Assembly: GCF_014651375.1 (NCBI RefSeq) | Contig: NZ_BMWT01000007.1 | Span: forward strand, 1-64,000 | Source: Tateyamaria omphalii | Lineage (GTDB): Bacteria > Pseudomonadota > Alphaproteobacteria > Rhodobacterales > Rhodobacteraceae | Reading direction: 5' to 3' | DNA: 64,000 nucleotides | In this document: positions 44,862-56,319 of the stretch, piece after piece | Position numbering within the stretch: position 1 is the stretch's first letter | Layout of the letters: each line of letters begins with the position of its first letter | The notes under the pieces: model-generated | Seen by the model: the letters and a program-made list of their open reading frames with translations, nothing else | Database searches by the model: none | Told to the model about the DNA's origin: nothing | Position numbers and translations under genes: made by a program

Positions 44862-45554
44862 ATGTCTGATCCCGATGCCTATGTCGCGCTGGTGTCCAGC
44901 TTGCCGAGTTCAGAGCGGCTGTTTGTGGCCAAGCGGCCCCCGTTGTCACGCTTGCGGCTCGACAGGCGCCTATCGGCGTTGACCGAAACACATGCGCGGA
45001 CGCTTGCGCGGATTGAACATTTGCTGAGTTGGTCGGCCTATGATCCGGGGTCGGACCTGGGCACGTTGGTTGGTCGGGCAAAGGAGCTGATGGCCGATTT
45101 GCCGTATCGCACGTTGCGTCGCATCGTGGATGAACGGATGGAGTTACGTACCGCCGTGGCCGCGCTGCGCATGCGGCATGGCGGAGCAAAGCCCCCCGAA
45201 ACGGATTGGGGCTATGGCGTCTGGACGTCTCAGATCGCGGCCAATTGGGGTGAGCCGGCCTTTGGCCTTGAGCGGTCACTGCCATGGTTGCGGCAGGCGG
45301 GGCAGTTGCTGGAGCGTGGCGACCCGCTGGGGCTTCAACGCCACTTGCTGGATGTCACCTTTCGTCAGTTGCAGCGTCATGCAGGCCGCCATCACTTCGA
45401 TTTCGAAGCGGTCGTGATCTACGTACTGAAGTGGAACATCTTTGACCGCTGGGCCAAGGCCGACAGTGTGGCCGCCGCGCAGCGCTTTACCGAGCTGTCC
45501 GAAGATGCGCTGAAGAATTTCCCCCACCTGCAAGCGGAAGGAGCCACAGCATGA
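44862..45554 (+). CDS. DUF2764-like V-ATPase-operon protein
   Basis: 230 residues, two bases after subunit E and overlapping subunit A by four bases. It starts SDPDAYVALVSSLPSSERLF, then is helical, and has a C-terminal AVVIYVLKWNIFDRWAKADS. Proteins of this size and place accompany V-type ATPase genes of spirochaetes, chlamydiae and Bacteroidetes between subunits E and A, where a subunit C is missing. It is therefore the likely substitute for subunit C, the coupling collar between rotor and ring. I assign it from context and general shape rather than from a sharp motif. Confidence 0.7.
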   Translation: MSDPDAYVALVSSLPSSERLFVAKRPPLSRLRLDRRLSALTETHARTLARIEHLLSWSAYDPGSDLGTLVGRAKELMADLPYRTLRRIVDERMELRTAVAALRMRHGGAKPPETDWGYGVWTSQIAANWGEPAFGLERSLPWLRQAGQLLERGDPLGLQRHLLDVTFRQLQRHAGRHHFDFEAVVIYVLKWNIFDRWAKADSVAAAQRFTELSEDALKNFPHLQAEGATA

Positions 45555-47398
45555 CCGCCGCCGCAAAAAAGGTTCAACACCCCGAGACCGAAACGGCCAC
45601 GGCCCGCATCGTTGCCGTGCAGGAGGGGCTGGTGCGGATCGAATCCATGGACAACCCTGATGGAACGCCGGGGGCCTTGGTCAAGAACGAGATGGTTTAC
45701 ATCCTGCCCAGTCGTTTGGCTGCGGGCGGTCGGCAGGAGCGGCTGAAGGCCGAGATATTGCGCGTGCGGGGCAACACCGCTGACGCGCAGGTTTATGAAA
45801 GCACGCAGGGCGTGGCCGTGGGCGATCCGGTGGTGCAAAGCGGGCAGCTTTTGTCGGTGGCGCTGGGGCCGGGATTGTTGGGGCAGGTCTATGACGGGTT
45901 GCAGGCACCTTTGAAGCAAGTGGCCAATGCTTATGGCATTTTCCTGCCGCGCGGGGCCGATGTGGACCCGCTGGATCGGGCGGCCAAGTGGTCGTTCACG
46001 CCATCGGTGAAGCTGGGGGATACCGTGACCGCCGGACAGACCATCGGGACGGTGCCCGAGGGGCGCTTTACCCACAAGATCATGCTGCCGTTCAACTGGA
46101 CGGGCACCTATACCGTCAACTGGGTGCAGAAGGGGGCGGTGACCGTCAATGATCCTGTCGCGCGCCTGACCTCGGACGGCGGGCAGGAGCATGTGATCCC
46201 GCTGTCGCAGCGCTGGCCGGTGCGGCGGCCCATGGCGGGGGACCTGCTGAAATCCGGGGCCGTGCAGCGCAAGTTTCCCGATACGCCGGTCCTGACCTCG
46301 CAGCGGCTGATCGACACGTTCTTTCCCATCGCGCGGGGGGGCACGGCCTGTATTCCCGGCCCCTTTGGGGCAGGCAAAACCGTGTTGCAGAACCTGATTG
46401 CGCGCAATGCGCAGGTCGATGTGGTGATCATCGTGGCGTGTGGCGAACGCGCGGGCGAAGTGGTCGAGACCATCACCGAGTATCCCGAGATGATCGACCC
46501 CACCTCGGGCGGGAGCCTGATGGACCGCACAATCATCATCTGCAACACATCGTCCATGCCTGTGGCCGCGCGCGAGGCGTCGATTTTCACTGGGATCACC
46601 TTGGGTGAGTATTACCGTCAGATGGGTCTTGATGTGCTGCTGATCGCCGACAGTACGTCCCGCTGGGCGCAGGCGATGCGCGAAACGAGCGGGCGGCTGG
46701 AGGAGATCCCGGGGGAGGAGGGGTTTCCCGCTTACCTCGAAAGCTCGATCAAGGGGCTTTATGAGCGGGCCGGGGTGATCGAGGCGGCCGATGGGGCGAC
46801 GGGCAGCCTGACGATGATTGGCACCGTGTCACCGGCGGGCGGCAACTTTGACGAGCCGGTGACGCAAGCGACGCTGTCGACGGTGAAGTGTTTCCTCGGC
46901 CTGTCGTCCGAGCGTGCCTACAAACGCTTCTATCCGGCGGTGGACCCGCTCTTGTCGTGGTCGCGTTACCTGGATCAGATGTCGGACTGGTATGACCGCC
47001 ATATCGAACCGGGCTGGACAGGCAGGGTGAAGGCGCTGCAGGCCCTGCTGGAGCAGGGCGAGCAGATCAGCCAGATGATGATGGTGACGGGTGAAGAGGG
47101 TGTGACCCTTGGCGACTACGTGACCTTCCAGAAGGCGCTGTTTGTCGACATGATCTTTCTTCAGCAGGATGCGTTTGACGCGGTGGACAGTTGTGCGCCG
47201 CTGGATCGGCAGCAGCGCGTTTTCGGACTGATGCAGCGGGTCGTGGATGCCACGATGACGCTGGAAGACAAGGGAGCCATCCGCAGCTGGTTCACCGAGA
47301 TCACCGGCCTGTTCAAGAACTTCCACTATGCGGCGGATGGCACGCCGGAATACACGTCGCTGCTGGCGCAGATCGAAGCGAAGATTGCCGCCTTGTGA
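45551..47398 (+). CDS. ntpA: V/A-type ATPase subunit A (catalytic)
   Basis: 615 residues. Walker A is GPFGAGKTVLQNLIARN, followed by CGERAGEVVETITEYPE and the Walker B region VLLIADSTSRWAQAMRE. The extra non-homologous region of about 80-90 residues that marks V/A-type catalytic subunits lies before the P-loop. It is the last gene of the operon; the frame closes seven bases before the convergent CobW gene. In most A/V operons A directly precedes B, but here A is at the end and B at the start. Confidence 0.96.
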   Translation: MTAAAKKVQHPETETATARIVAVQEGLVRIESMDNPDGTPGALVKNEMVYILPSRLAAGGRQERLKAEILRVRGNTADAQVYESTQGVAVGDPVVQSGQLLSVALGPGLLGQVYDGLQAPLKQVANAYGIFLPRGADVDPLDRAAKWSFTPSVKLGDTVTAGQTIGTVPEGRFTHKIMLPFNWTGTYTVNWVQKGAVTVNDPVARLTSDGGQEHVIPLSQRWPVRRPMAGDLLKSGAVQRKFPDTPVLTSQRLIDTFFPIARGGTACIPGPFGAGKTVLQNLIARNAQVDVVIIVACGERAGEVVETITEYPEMIDPTSGGSLMDRTIIICNTSSMPVAAREASIFTGITLGEYYRQMGLDVLLIADSTSRWAQAMRETSGRLEEIPGEEGFPAYLESSIKGLYERAGVIEAADGATGSLTMIGTVSPAGGNFDEPVTQATLSTVKCFLGLSSERAYKRFYPAVDPLLSWSRYLDQMSDWYDRHIEPGWTGRVKALQALLEQGEQISQMMMVTGEEGVTLGDYVTFQKALFVDMIFLQQDAFDAVDSCAPLDRQQRVFGLMQRVVDATMTLEDKGAIRSWFTEITGLFKNFHYAADGTPEYTSLLAQIEAKIAAL

Positions 47399-47404
47399 CG
47401 GGTG

Positions 47405-48283
47405 TCAGGTCCGATGCGATGCGGTGTGTGCGTTTTTTTCTATGATCACGATGCCGGGCGTTGCCGATGCGTCAGCCGGTGTCAGTGCGTAGCGTTTGCC
47501 GACCAGTTGTAACGTGACCATCGTGTTGTCTGGCGCTGCCATGAGGTGCCCCTTGGCGCGCACGACCGCGTCGTTGTCGGCGAGGGACTGGGCGAGCTCA
47601 TTGGCGTTGACGGGTTCGGTGGGGGCGACTGTGCGGGTGGTCATCGCGATATGATGTGGGGCGTCATTGCCCAGGATCAGGTCGTGTGCCGAAGCGTCTG
47701 CCGAAAGGACCTGATGCAAGGCGTCTGTACCGTTGTCGATCCGTGTTGCCTTTGGCGCGTATCTGTCGATGGCGTCACGGCTGTTTTGCATTTGCGGCTC
47801 AGTCGCAAGATCGGTTTTTGTCAGAACGACCAGATCAGCGGCCTCAAGCTGCCGGATAACTGTGTCCGCCAGATAGGTGTCGGCGAGATGGTCGGGCAGG
47901 CATTCGGCGTCTGCGAGCACGACAATGCCCAGCACCTGAATATCGTTGCCAAAGAGACTGACCGAGGCTGCAATCTTGCCCGGCAAGGCCACACCCGATG
48001 CCTCCAGAATCACGTGGTCGGGCTTGGGGTCCATTTCGCGCATTTTGGTGAGCGCCAGCATGAGATCATCGCCGTACGAGCAGCAGACGCAGCCCCCAGC
48101 GAGGGCAATCAGGTCGTCGTCCTGTGCTTCGATCAGATCGGCATCGATGGGCAGCGCGCCGAATTCGTTGACCAGTACGGCCAGCCGCTGCCCGTTCGCA
48201 TTGCGCAGGATCTGGTTGATCAGGGTCGTTTTGCCGGCCCCCAGATAGCCGGCGATGATCGTCATGGGCAGGGTGTCAGACAT
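47405..48283 (-). CDS. CobW/COG0523-family GTPase (metal chaperone type)
   Basis: 292 residues from ATG 48283. GTPase motifs: Walker A IIAGYLGAGKTTLINQIL, the metal-binding CxCC as GGCVCCSYGDD, Walker B-like VILEASGVALPG and the base-specific VVLTKTDLA. The C-terminal CobW_C domain is short. Such proteins insert zinc or other metals into enzymes. The gene overlaps the preceding metal-dependent amidohydrolase by eight bases, so that enzyme is the obvious client; this is inference. Confidence 0.9.
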   Translation of the reverse strand: MSDTLPMTIIAGYLGAGKTTLINQILRNANGQRLAVLVNEFGALPIDADLIEAQDDDLIALAGGCVCCSYGDDLMLALTKMREMDPKPDHVILEASGVALPGKIAASVSLFGNDIQVLGIVVLADAECLPDHLADTYLADTVIRQLEAADLVVLTKTDLATEPQMQNSRDAIDRYAPKATRIDNGTDALHQVLSADASAHDLILGNDAPHHIAMTTRTVAPTEPVNANELAQSLADNDAVVRAKGHLMAAPDNTMVTLQLVGKRYALTPADASATPGIVIIEKNAHTASHRT

Positions 48284-49913
48284 GGGCGGCTGCGAAGGGT
48301 TTGCCGCCAAGGACGGTGCCCCACACCCGTGTGTCTTTCAGCCGTTCGGTCCCCATCTCTTCCGGGTCATCTTCGAGCACGGCGAAATCTGCACGCTTCC
48401 CCGCTTCGATCGATCCGACCTCTCCATCCATATGGAGGGTATAGGCGGCGCCGAGCGTGATGGCGTTAAGCGCCTGATCGAGTGTGATCTTTTCCGCGTC
48501 GCCCAGTGTTCGGCCCGATGCGGTCTTGCGGTTCATGGCGCACCAGCCGGTGAACAGGGGGCCAAGCGGCGTGATAGGCGCATCGGAATGAATGCCGAAG
48601 GGGACGCCCAACCGTGCGGCGGTGCCTGCGGCGTTCATCCGTTCCGCGCGTTCGGGACCAACAGTCAGTTCATAGTGCTGATCGCCCCAGTAGTGGTGGT
48701 GGTTGGCAAAGAGGTTCACGCACAGGCCCAGTTCCTTGATCTGACGGAACTGGGCTGTGTCGGCCAGTTGGCAGTGTTGCAGGGTAAAGCGGTGGTCGGT
48801 CGATGGGGTTTTGCGCATTGCCTTGCGCATGGTGTCGATGACCAGTTGCGTCGCCTCGTCCCCATTAGTGTGGCAATGCACTTGTATGCCCTTGGCAAGC
48901 GCGTTTTCGAGGATGTAGGCCAGTTGTTCCGGTGCGATGTACCAAAGCCCGTTGGGCGCGCCATTGTAGTAGCCGGGTGCGCGCAGACGGGCGGAGAACC
49001 CCTGGATCGAACCGTCGACCACGATCTTGATCCGGCCCAGGCGCAGCATGTCGGTGCTTTGGGGGGCTAAGGCCTCTACATGCTTGATCAAGTCTTCGGG
49101 GCTGACGCCGTGGTGAAAGCGCAGGGGCACGATGCGGGCGGGGTAGCCACCGTTGCCCGTGACCTGGCGCATCATCGTCACCGCCTCGTCCGGCAAACGT
49201 GCGGCCAGATCGGTGGCCGTGGTAACACCTGCGCGGACGCAGAGCTTGCCAAAGCGCCACATGCCTTGTTCGTCGCAAGAGAGCATGTCTCGATCAAAGC
49301 CGACATGGATGGAGACAGGGCTCATGACGTCAGGGCCCTTCAACTCGCCTGTCGGCAGGCCGTCATTGCCCAGCGGTACGCCTTCGTGATTGATGCCGGG
49401 CCGCATGAGACCTGCCAGTTCCAACGCTTTGGAATTGACGTTCATGATGTGGCCCGAGGCGTGCATGATCCCGATGGGGCGGGTGGTCGAGATCGTATCG
49501 AGCTGCGCGCGGTCCACGCGCTGGTTGTCGAAATAGATCGGGTCGAGGGACCATCCGGGCAGGGGGGCATCGGGGTCGTTCAACTTGGCCTCTGCCGCGG
49601 CCAGCTTGGACAGGACGGCGTCGAGGTTTTTGCATCCCGCCTGCATGTCCCCCTCGGGCGACATGCGATCGAAGAAGCCCACATAGGTGTGGGACCACAG
49701 GGCACCTTCCTGCAGATGGCAGTGACCTTCGACGAGGCCGGGCATCAACACCTTGTCGGCGAATTGGGTGTCGAGCTCATACTTCCCCCAACCTTCAAGC
49801 TCTTCCAGTGATCCGGCGCCAAGGATGAGGCCATCGCGTATGGCCACATGAGTCGCGTGCGGTTTTTGCGGGTTCATCGTCAGGATTTTGCGGGCGGACA
49901 GGATTTTGATCAC
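48276..49913 (-). CDS. YtcJ-type metal-dependent amidohydrolase
   Basis: 545 residues of the amidohydrolase_3 family. It begins IKILSARKILTMNPQKPHAT. The first metal-binding pair is in GLVEGHCHLQ, further metal or active-site residues lie in HCHTNGDEATQLVID and FTLQHCQLAD, and the late Asp lies in GIHSDAPITP. The C-terminal end GSIEAGKRADFAVLEDDP is the usual beta-sandwich closure. No signal peptide. It is divergent from the LysR gene, with a peptide-type ABC importer beyond. An N-acyl or N-formyl amide taken up by that importer is a reasonable substrate class, not proven. Confidence 0.88.
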   Translation of the reverse strand: MIKILSARKILTMNPQKPHATHVAIRDGLILGAGSLEELEGWGKYELDTQFADKVLMPGLVEGHCHLQEGALWSHTYVGFFDRMSPEGDMQAGCKNLDAVLSKLAAAEAKLNDPDAPLPGWSLDPIYFDNQRVDRAQLDTISTTRPIGIMHASGHIMNVNSKALELAGLMRPGINHEGVPLGNDGLPTGELKGPDVMSPVSIHVGFDRDMLSCDEQGMWRFGKLCVRAGVTTATDLAARLPDEAVTMMRQVTGNGGYPARIVPLRFHHGVSPEDLIKHVEALAPQSTDMLRLGRIKIVVDGSIQGFSARLRAPGYYNGAPNGLWYIAPEQLAYILENALAKGIQVHCHTNGDEATQLVIDTMRKAMRKTPSTDHRFTLQHCQLADTAQFRQIKELGLCVNLFANHHHYWGDQHYELTVGPERAERMNAAGTAARLGVPFGIHSDAPITPLGPLFTGWCAMNRKTASGRTLGDAEKITLDQALNAITLGAAYTLHMDGEVGSIEAGKRADFAVLEDDPEEMGTERLKDTRVWGTVLGGKPFAAAHV

Positions 49914-50017
49914 GTGTGGAGGCCTGGGGCTGAAAACGTCTGTCGTGCAAGGCTAGGCGGTTTTCTTTTTGCCAAAAACTGGATTTAATCGCCGCATAAA
50001 CATCATTGAATGGGGGA

Positions 50018-50953
50018 ATGATGGCGGGCAGCCTAACGCTGAAGCAAATGCGCTATGTCGAGGCGACGGGGCGGTTGGGGTCAATTGCGGCCGCCGCCGA
50101 AGCGCTGAGCATTTCACAAAGTTCGATCACGGCGGCCATTGATGCGCTTGAGGCGGAGCTGGGCTTTGGCATCTTCACCCGTGTGCCGGCAAAGGGCATT
50201 CAGAAAACCCCCGGAGGGGCCGACACGCTGAAACTGATCAGTCGCTTTCTGGCAAACTACAGGGATTTCGAAGCCGAGCTTTATGCGCTTGGCGGGTCTG
50301 TGACGGGCACGATCCGGCTGGCCTGTTTCGCGACGGCGGCGGCGACATTCCTGCCGCCTGCGATCAAGCAGTTCCAGTCGGAGTTTCCCAATGTGCAGTT
50401 CGAGCTGGTTGAGGGCGACATGGACAATGTGGCCGAGTATCTGGACACCGGTGCCGCCGATATCGCGTTTACCTATGATGAAGTGATCGGAACCCATCAT
50501 GACTTCGATCTGATGGTCGAGTTGCCGCATTATGCCATGGTCAACACGCAGGACCCGCTGGCTGCGCGCAAGTCGGTGAGCCTTGCCGATTTGCAGGATC
50601 AGCCGATGATCAACCTGCAATTACAGCGGTCGGGCACTTATTATTCGGACCTGTTTGCCGAAGCTGGGCTAACGGTGCGCGTGGCTCACGCCACGTCATC
50701 GGTCGAGATGATCCGTACGTTGATTGCCTCAGGATTTGGCTTTTCCATCCTGAATGCCCGTCCTGTAAGCGCAGCGCTTGAGAGCCGAGGCATCACCGTT
50801 TTGCCCATCACTGACCCGATCCCGGCGCGCCGCTTTGGTCTGGTCACGCAATCACGGGTGACGCTGCCCTATCCCGTGCAGCGGTTTATCGAGCGTTGCC
50901 ATGCACTTCGCGCCGACGGGGTGTTCGAAAATCTTGCTGTGCGTGCTGAGTAG
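50018..50953 (+). CDS. LysR-family transcriptional regulator
   Basis: About 311 residues. The N-terminal helix-turn-helix is SLTLKQMRYVEATGRLGSIA and AAAEALSISQSSITAAIDALEAEL, followed by a type 2 periplasmic-binding-like effector domain (GTIRLACFATAAATFLPPAI). Tandem ATGs at 50018 and 50021 follow a GGGGGA stretch. The gene stands between the divergent amidohydrolase and the ABC importer, so it probably controls both. The 104 bases towards the amidohydrolase are AT-rich and should hold its operator. Confidence 0.93.
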   Translation: MMAGSLTLKQMRYVEATGRLGSIAAAAEALSISQSSITAAIDALEAELGFGIFTRVPAKGIQKTPGGADTLKLISRFLANYRDFEAELYALGGSVTGTIRLACFATAAATFLPPAIKQFQSEFPNVQFELVEGDMDNVAEYLDTGAADIAFTYDEVIGTHHDFDLMVELPHYAMVNTQDPLAARKSVSLADLQDQPMINLQLQRSGTYYSDLFAEAGLTVRVAHATSSVEMIRTLIASGFGFSILNARPVSAALESRGITVLPITDPIPARRFGLVTQSRVTLPYPVQRFIERCHALRADGVFENLAVRAE

Positions 50954-51070
50954 ACATTGGTTATAAGCCCTATTTTTTAGCGCTTTCAGACGTATTAAAA
51001 CTATTTTTTCGAATGAAGGCTGCCGCCTAACCTTCTCCCAACAAAAAATGAGACCCTGGGAGAAGAACCG

Positions 51071-52651
51071 ATGAAGATCGCCGTGTTGAGACACTTGGCC
51101 ATTGTTGCAGGGGTTGCCGCCCTGCTGGGAACGACGGCCAAGGCCGAAGACCCCGTGCGTGGCGGGACCCTGATCACAACTCTTCCGCAAACGCCGCGCC
51201 ACCTGAACCCGGCTGTGCAATCAGGCATCGTGACGGGTGCGCCGGGGGCGCAACTGTTCGCGGCGCCGCTGCGCTATGACGAGGATTGGACGCCGCAGCC
51301 TTATCTGGCGGAAAGCTGGGCATGGTCCGATGACGGGCTGTCGATGACTCTGAACCTTGTGCAGGGTGCCACCTTCCATGATGGCGACCCGATCACGTCC
51401 GAGGACGTCGCATTCTCGGTCGAGACCATCAAGGCGAACCACCCGTTCAAGACCATGTTCGGCGTGGTTGAGACGGTCGAAACGCCTGATGATCACACTG
51501 CGATCCTGAAGCTGTCGCAACCGCACCCGGCACTGCTGCTTGCCATGTCGTCGCAACTGATGCCGATCATTCCCAAGCATATCTATGGTGACGGTCAGGA
51601 CCCGAAATCGCACCCGCGCAATGGGCAGGATGTGGTTGGCTCTGGCCCGTTCAAGTTCGTGGAGTTCACAGCGGACCAGCAGGTGATCCTGGAGCGCAAC
51701 GACGACTTCTTTATCGAAGGGCGTCCCTATCTGGACCGCATCGTCTACCGCATCATCAAGGATGCGTCGGCCCGCGCTATCGGCATGGAGAATGGCGAGC
51801 TGCATATGACGACGTTCGAAAACACCGTGCGCAACATCAAGCGGATGTCGGAGAATGATGATCTGGTCGCCACGGACGAAGGCTATGCCGCCATTGGTCC
51901 GATCAACTGGTTGGCGTTCAACACCGGGTCCGATGGGCCGCTGGCCGACAAGCGGGTGCGTCAGGCGATTGCCTATGCCATCGACAAGAATTTCATCCTG
52001 AACGCCATCATGCTGGGGCTGAGCCAGGAGTCGAAGACGGGTATCCACCCCGGCTCGCCGCTCTACTACCCTGATGTGAATGGCTATGATCTGGACATCG
52101 ACAAGGCCAACGCGCTGCTGGACGAGGCAGGTTACGAAAAGGGCGCCGATGGCATCCGCTTTTCGCTGACCATCGATCACGGCAACCCGACAACAAAGCC
52201 GCAGGCCGAGTTCACCAAAGCGTCGCTGGCCAAGGTTGGTATTGATGTCACCGTGAACTCTTTCGTCGACTTCCCGACCTGGGCAAACAAAATCTCGAAC
52301 CACGATTTCGATATGACCTGGGACACTGTGTTCAACTGGGGTGACCCGGTGATCGGGGTGCATCGCACCTATGACAGTCAGAACATCAAGGAAGGCGTTA
52401 TCTGGTCCAACACGCAGCAATACGCCAACAACCGGATCGATGAGTTGATGGCGCAGGCGGGGCAGGAGATTGACCCCGACAAACGCGCGGCCCTTTACAA
52501 AGAGTTCCAGGAGATCCTGGCCGAAGACTTGCCGGTCTACTGGACCAATACGCTACCGTATCACACGATCTACAACAAAAAGGTCGGTAACCCGCCTCTG
52601 GGCATTTGGTCATCCTCCTCTCCCTATGACCTTGTTTTCTTGAAAGAGTAA
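51071..52651 (+). CDS. Peptide-type ABC importer, substrate-binding protein (family 5)
   Basis: 526 residues with a signal peptide (KIAVLRHLAIVAGVAALLGTTAKA before EDPVRGG, cleavage after AKA). The mature part has the family 5 layout of dipeptide/oligopeptide binding proteins: GGTLITTLPQTPRHLNPAVQ, RYDEDWTPQPYLAESW, FHDGDPITSEDVAFSVE and the late DKRVRQAIAYAIDKNFIL. A GGGAGAAG site precedes the ATG. It is the first gene of the importer operon. A terminator-like hairpin follows and should keep the binding protein in excess over the permeases. Confidence 0.93.
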   Translation: MKIAVLRHLAIVAGVAALLGTTAKAEDPVRGGTLITTLPQTPRHLNPAVQSGIVTGAPGAQLFAAPLRYDEDWTPQPYLAESWAWSDDGLSMTLNLVQGATFHDGDPITSEDVAFSVETIKANHPFKTMFGVVETVETPDDHTAILKLSQPHPALLLAMSSQLMPIIPKHIYGDGQDPKSHPRNGQDVVGSGPFKFVEFTADQQVILERNDDFFIEGRPYLDRIVYRIIKDASARAIGMENGELHMTTFENTVRNIKRMSENDDLVATDEGYAAIGPINWLAFNTGSDGPLADKRVRQAIAYAIDKNFILNAIMLGLSQESKTGIHPGSPLYYPDVNGYDLDIDKANALLDEAGYEKGADGIRFSLTIDHGNPTTKPQAEFTKASLAKVGIDVTVNSFVDFPTWANKISNHDFDMTWDTVFNWGDPVIGVHRTYDSQNIKEGVIWSNTQQYANNRIDELMAQAGQEIDPDKRAALYKEFQEILAEDLPVYWTNTLPYHTIYNKKVGNPPLGIWSSSSPYDLVFLKE

Positions 52652-52671
52652 GCTGTCCAGAGAAAGACCTT

Positions 52672-52699
52672 CCTGCCCCGATCCCCGGGGCAGGTTTTT
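52672..52699 (+). terminator. Intra-operon terminator/attenuator after the binding-protein gene
   Basis: CCTGCCCC (52672-52679) pairs with GGGGCAGG (52687-52694) around GATCCCC and is followed by TTTTTATT. It lies between the binding protein and the first permease. Such leaky hairpins commonly set a high binding-protein to permease ratio. Confidence 0.8.
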
Positions 52700-52715
52700 A
52701 TTGAGGTGGTGGTGC

Positions 52716-53690
52716 ATGGGATTTCTGGTCGTACTGGCGCAACGCACCCTTTACGGGTTGCTGCTGTTGCTGGCTGTCCTGGTGCTGAATTTCACCATGA
52801 TCAATCTGGCGCCGGGCGATGTGGTGGACACCATTGCCGCTGATATGGGCGGGGCCAGCGCCGAACTGGTGGCTCAAATCCGGGCTGAATACGGGTTGGA
52901 TCAGCCCGTCATCGTGCAGTTGGGCAATTATGTCTGGCGGGTGTTCCAGTTCGATCTGGGGCAATCGTATTTCTACAACCGCCCCGTGACCGAGATGATC
53001 TTTGAGCGTTTGCCTGCCACGCTGCTTCTGGTCTTTTCAGCGCAGATTTTTGCGCTTGTGGTGGGTATCCTGTTGGGGGTGTTCGCAGCGCAGCGCCCAA
53101 ACGGCATCCTCAGCCATATCGTCACGCTCTTTGCGCTGTTCGGCTATGCCGCGCCCGTGTTTTGGACCGGCATCCTGCTGCTGATCGCCTTTTCTCTGAA
53201 AATTCCTTTGTTCCCGGTCGCCGGGATGCGGGATGTGACGGTTGAGGGCTTCCTTCCACAAGCCTTGTCAGTTGCGCACCATCTTGTGCTGCCGATGCTG
53301 ACGCTTGGGTCGATCTTCATCGCGCTTTATTCGCGGCTGTGCCGGGCTTCGATGCTTGAGGTACTGGGGTCCGACTATGTCCGCACGGCCAAGGCCAAGG
53401 GGCTGTCGCCGCGTGACGTGACCATGAAACATGCGCTGAAGAATGCGCTGCCGCCCGTTGTGACGCTGGCTGGTTTGCAGTTTTCTGCTGTGATCTCGGG
53501 CGCTGTGCTGGTCGAAACGGTGTTTTCATGGCCGGGGCTGGGGCAACTTGCATTGACCTCTATCCTCGCGCGGGACACGCCGACGATTTTGGGTATCCTG
53601 TTTTTCTCCGCGCTTGTGGTGATTGTTGGCAACCTGCTGACGGACCTTGTGCTGCGCCTGATTGATCCGCGGGTCAGGGGGAAGGCATGA
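52716..53690 (+). CDS. Peptide-type ABC importer permease 1 (DppB-like)
   Basis: 324 residues from ATG 52716 (GAGGTGG site). Six membrane helices, beginning LAQRTLYGLLLLLAVLVLNF. The N-terminal INLAPGDVVDTI and the cytoplasmic coupling loop DYVRTAKAKGLSPRDVTMKHALKNA (the EAA-type loop) place it in the DppB/OppB group. It pairs with the next gene, which it overlaps by four bases. Confidence 0.93.
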   Translation: MGFLVVLAQRTLYGLLLLLAVLVLNFTMINLAPGDVVDTIAADMGGASAELVAQIRAEYGLDQPVIVQLGNYVWRVFQFDLGQSYFYNRPVTEMIFERLPATLLLVFSAQIFALVVGILLGVFAAQRPNGILSHIVTLFALFGYAAPVFWTGILLLIAFSLKIPLFPVAGMRDVTVEGFLPQALSVAHHLVLPMLTLGSIFIALYSRLCRASMLEVLGSDYVRTAKAKGLSPRDVTMKHALKNALPPVVTLAGLQFSAVISGAVLVETVFSWPGLGQLALTSILARDTPTILGILFFSALVVIVGNLLTDLVLRLIDPRVRGKA

Positions 53691-54549
53691 GCGAGCAAAC
53701 GCACCTCAAGGCCCGGTCGCCCTTTGCCGAAGCGTTCGAGATGTTTCGGCGCAATCATGCGGCGGTGGCGGGGCTGGTCATTCTGCTTGCCATTGTTGCT
53801 GTGGCGATCCTCGGGCCGGTGCTGTACTCTGGCAACCCGTTTGACATGGTCTGGGCCCCGTTCACCCCGCCGGGGACCGAAGGGTATCTGTTTGGCACCG
53901 ACTATCTGGGCCGGGACCTGCTGTCATTGCTGATCCATGGTGCGCGGGTGTCGCTGACGGTCGGTCTGGCGGCGGCCTTTGTCACTGTCACCATCGGCAT
54001 CACCATTGGTGCGCTTGCCGGGTTCTATCGTGGCTGGGTCGAAGAGGTGCTGATGCGCCTGACCGAGTTCTTTCAGGTCCTGCCGACGCTTTTGTTTTCG
54101 ATGGTCATCGTGGCCCTGTTTGGCGCGTCGCTGCTGATGATCACCATTGCCATTGGCCTTGTCAGCTGGCCTGCCGTGGCGCGGATCACACGGGCCGAGT
54201 TCCTGCGTATCCGCGAGCTGGAATATGTCACTGCCGCCCGCGCCGGGGGTGTGCGCAATGGCGGGTTGATGTTCCGGGTGATCCTGCCCAACGCGCTGCC
54301 ACCTATCATCGTGCAGGCGGCCCTCATGGTTGGCTCGGCCATTCTGTTCGAGGCGGGCTTGAGCTTTCTGGGTCTGACGGACCCGAACGTGGCCAGTTGG
54401 GGCCAGATCATCGGGTCGAACCGGCAGTACATCCTCGACGCCAGTTATACCGTTACCGTGCCGGGCATCGCCATCTTCATCACCGTTCTGGCGATCAGCC
54501 TTGTGGGCGATGGCCTGAACGACGCCCTGAACCCAAAGCTGAGGGAACG

Positions 54550-54553
<4 letters not shown>
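53687..54553 (+). CDS. Peptide-type ABC importer permease 2 (DppC-like)
   Basis: 288 residues, ATGA overlap with permease 1. The N-terminal segment FEMFRRNHAAVAGLVILLAI and the periplasmic HPFGTDxxGRD-like motif LFGTDYLGRDLLSLLIHGAR are typical of DppC/OppC. The coupling loop is ELEYVTAARAGGVRNGGLMF. Six helices. It overlaps the ATPase gene by four bases. Confidence 0.93.
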
Positions 54554-56184
<1,631 letters not shown>

Positions 56185-56319
56185 CCGGTTGTAATCGCCC
56201 CGCTCGCCGAGTGTTTTAATCAGGTATTGCAGCGCGTCTATATTAGTGGTTTTAAGACTGTAACCCGGGTCCCCAGCCGCTTGCCAGGTCAGCCCTTCCT
56301 CTCGACCAAGGAGCATGAC

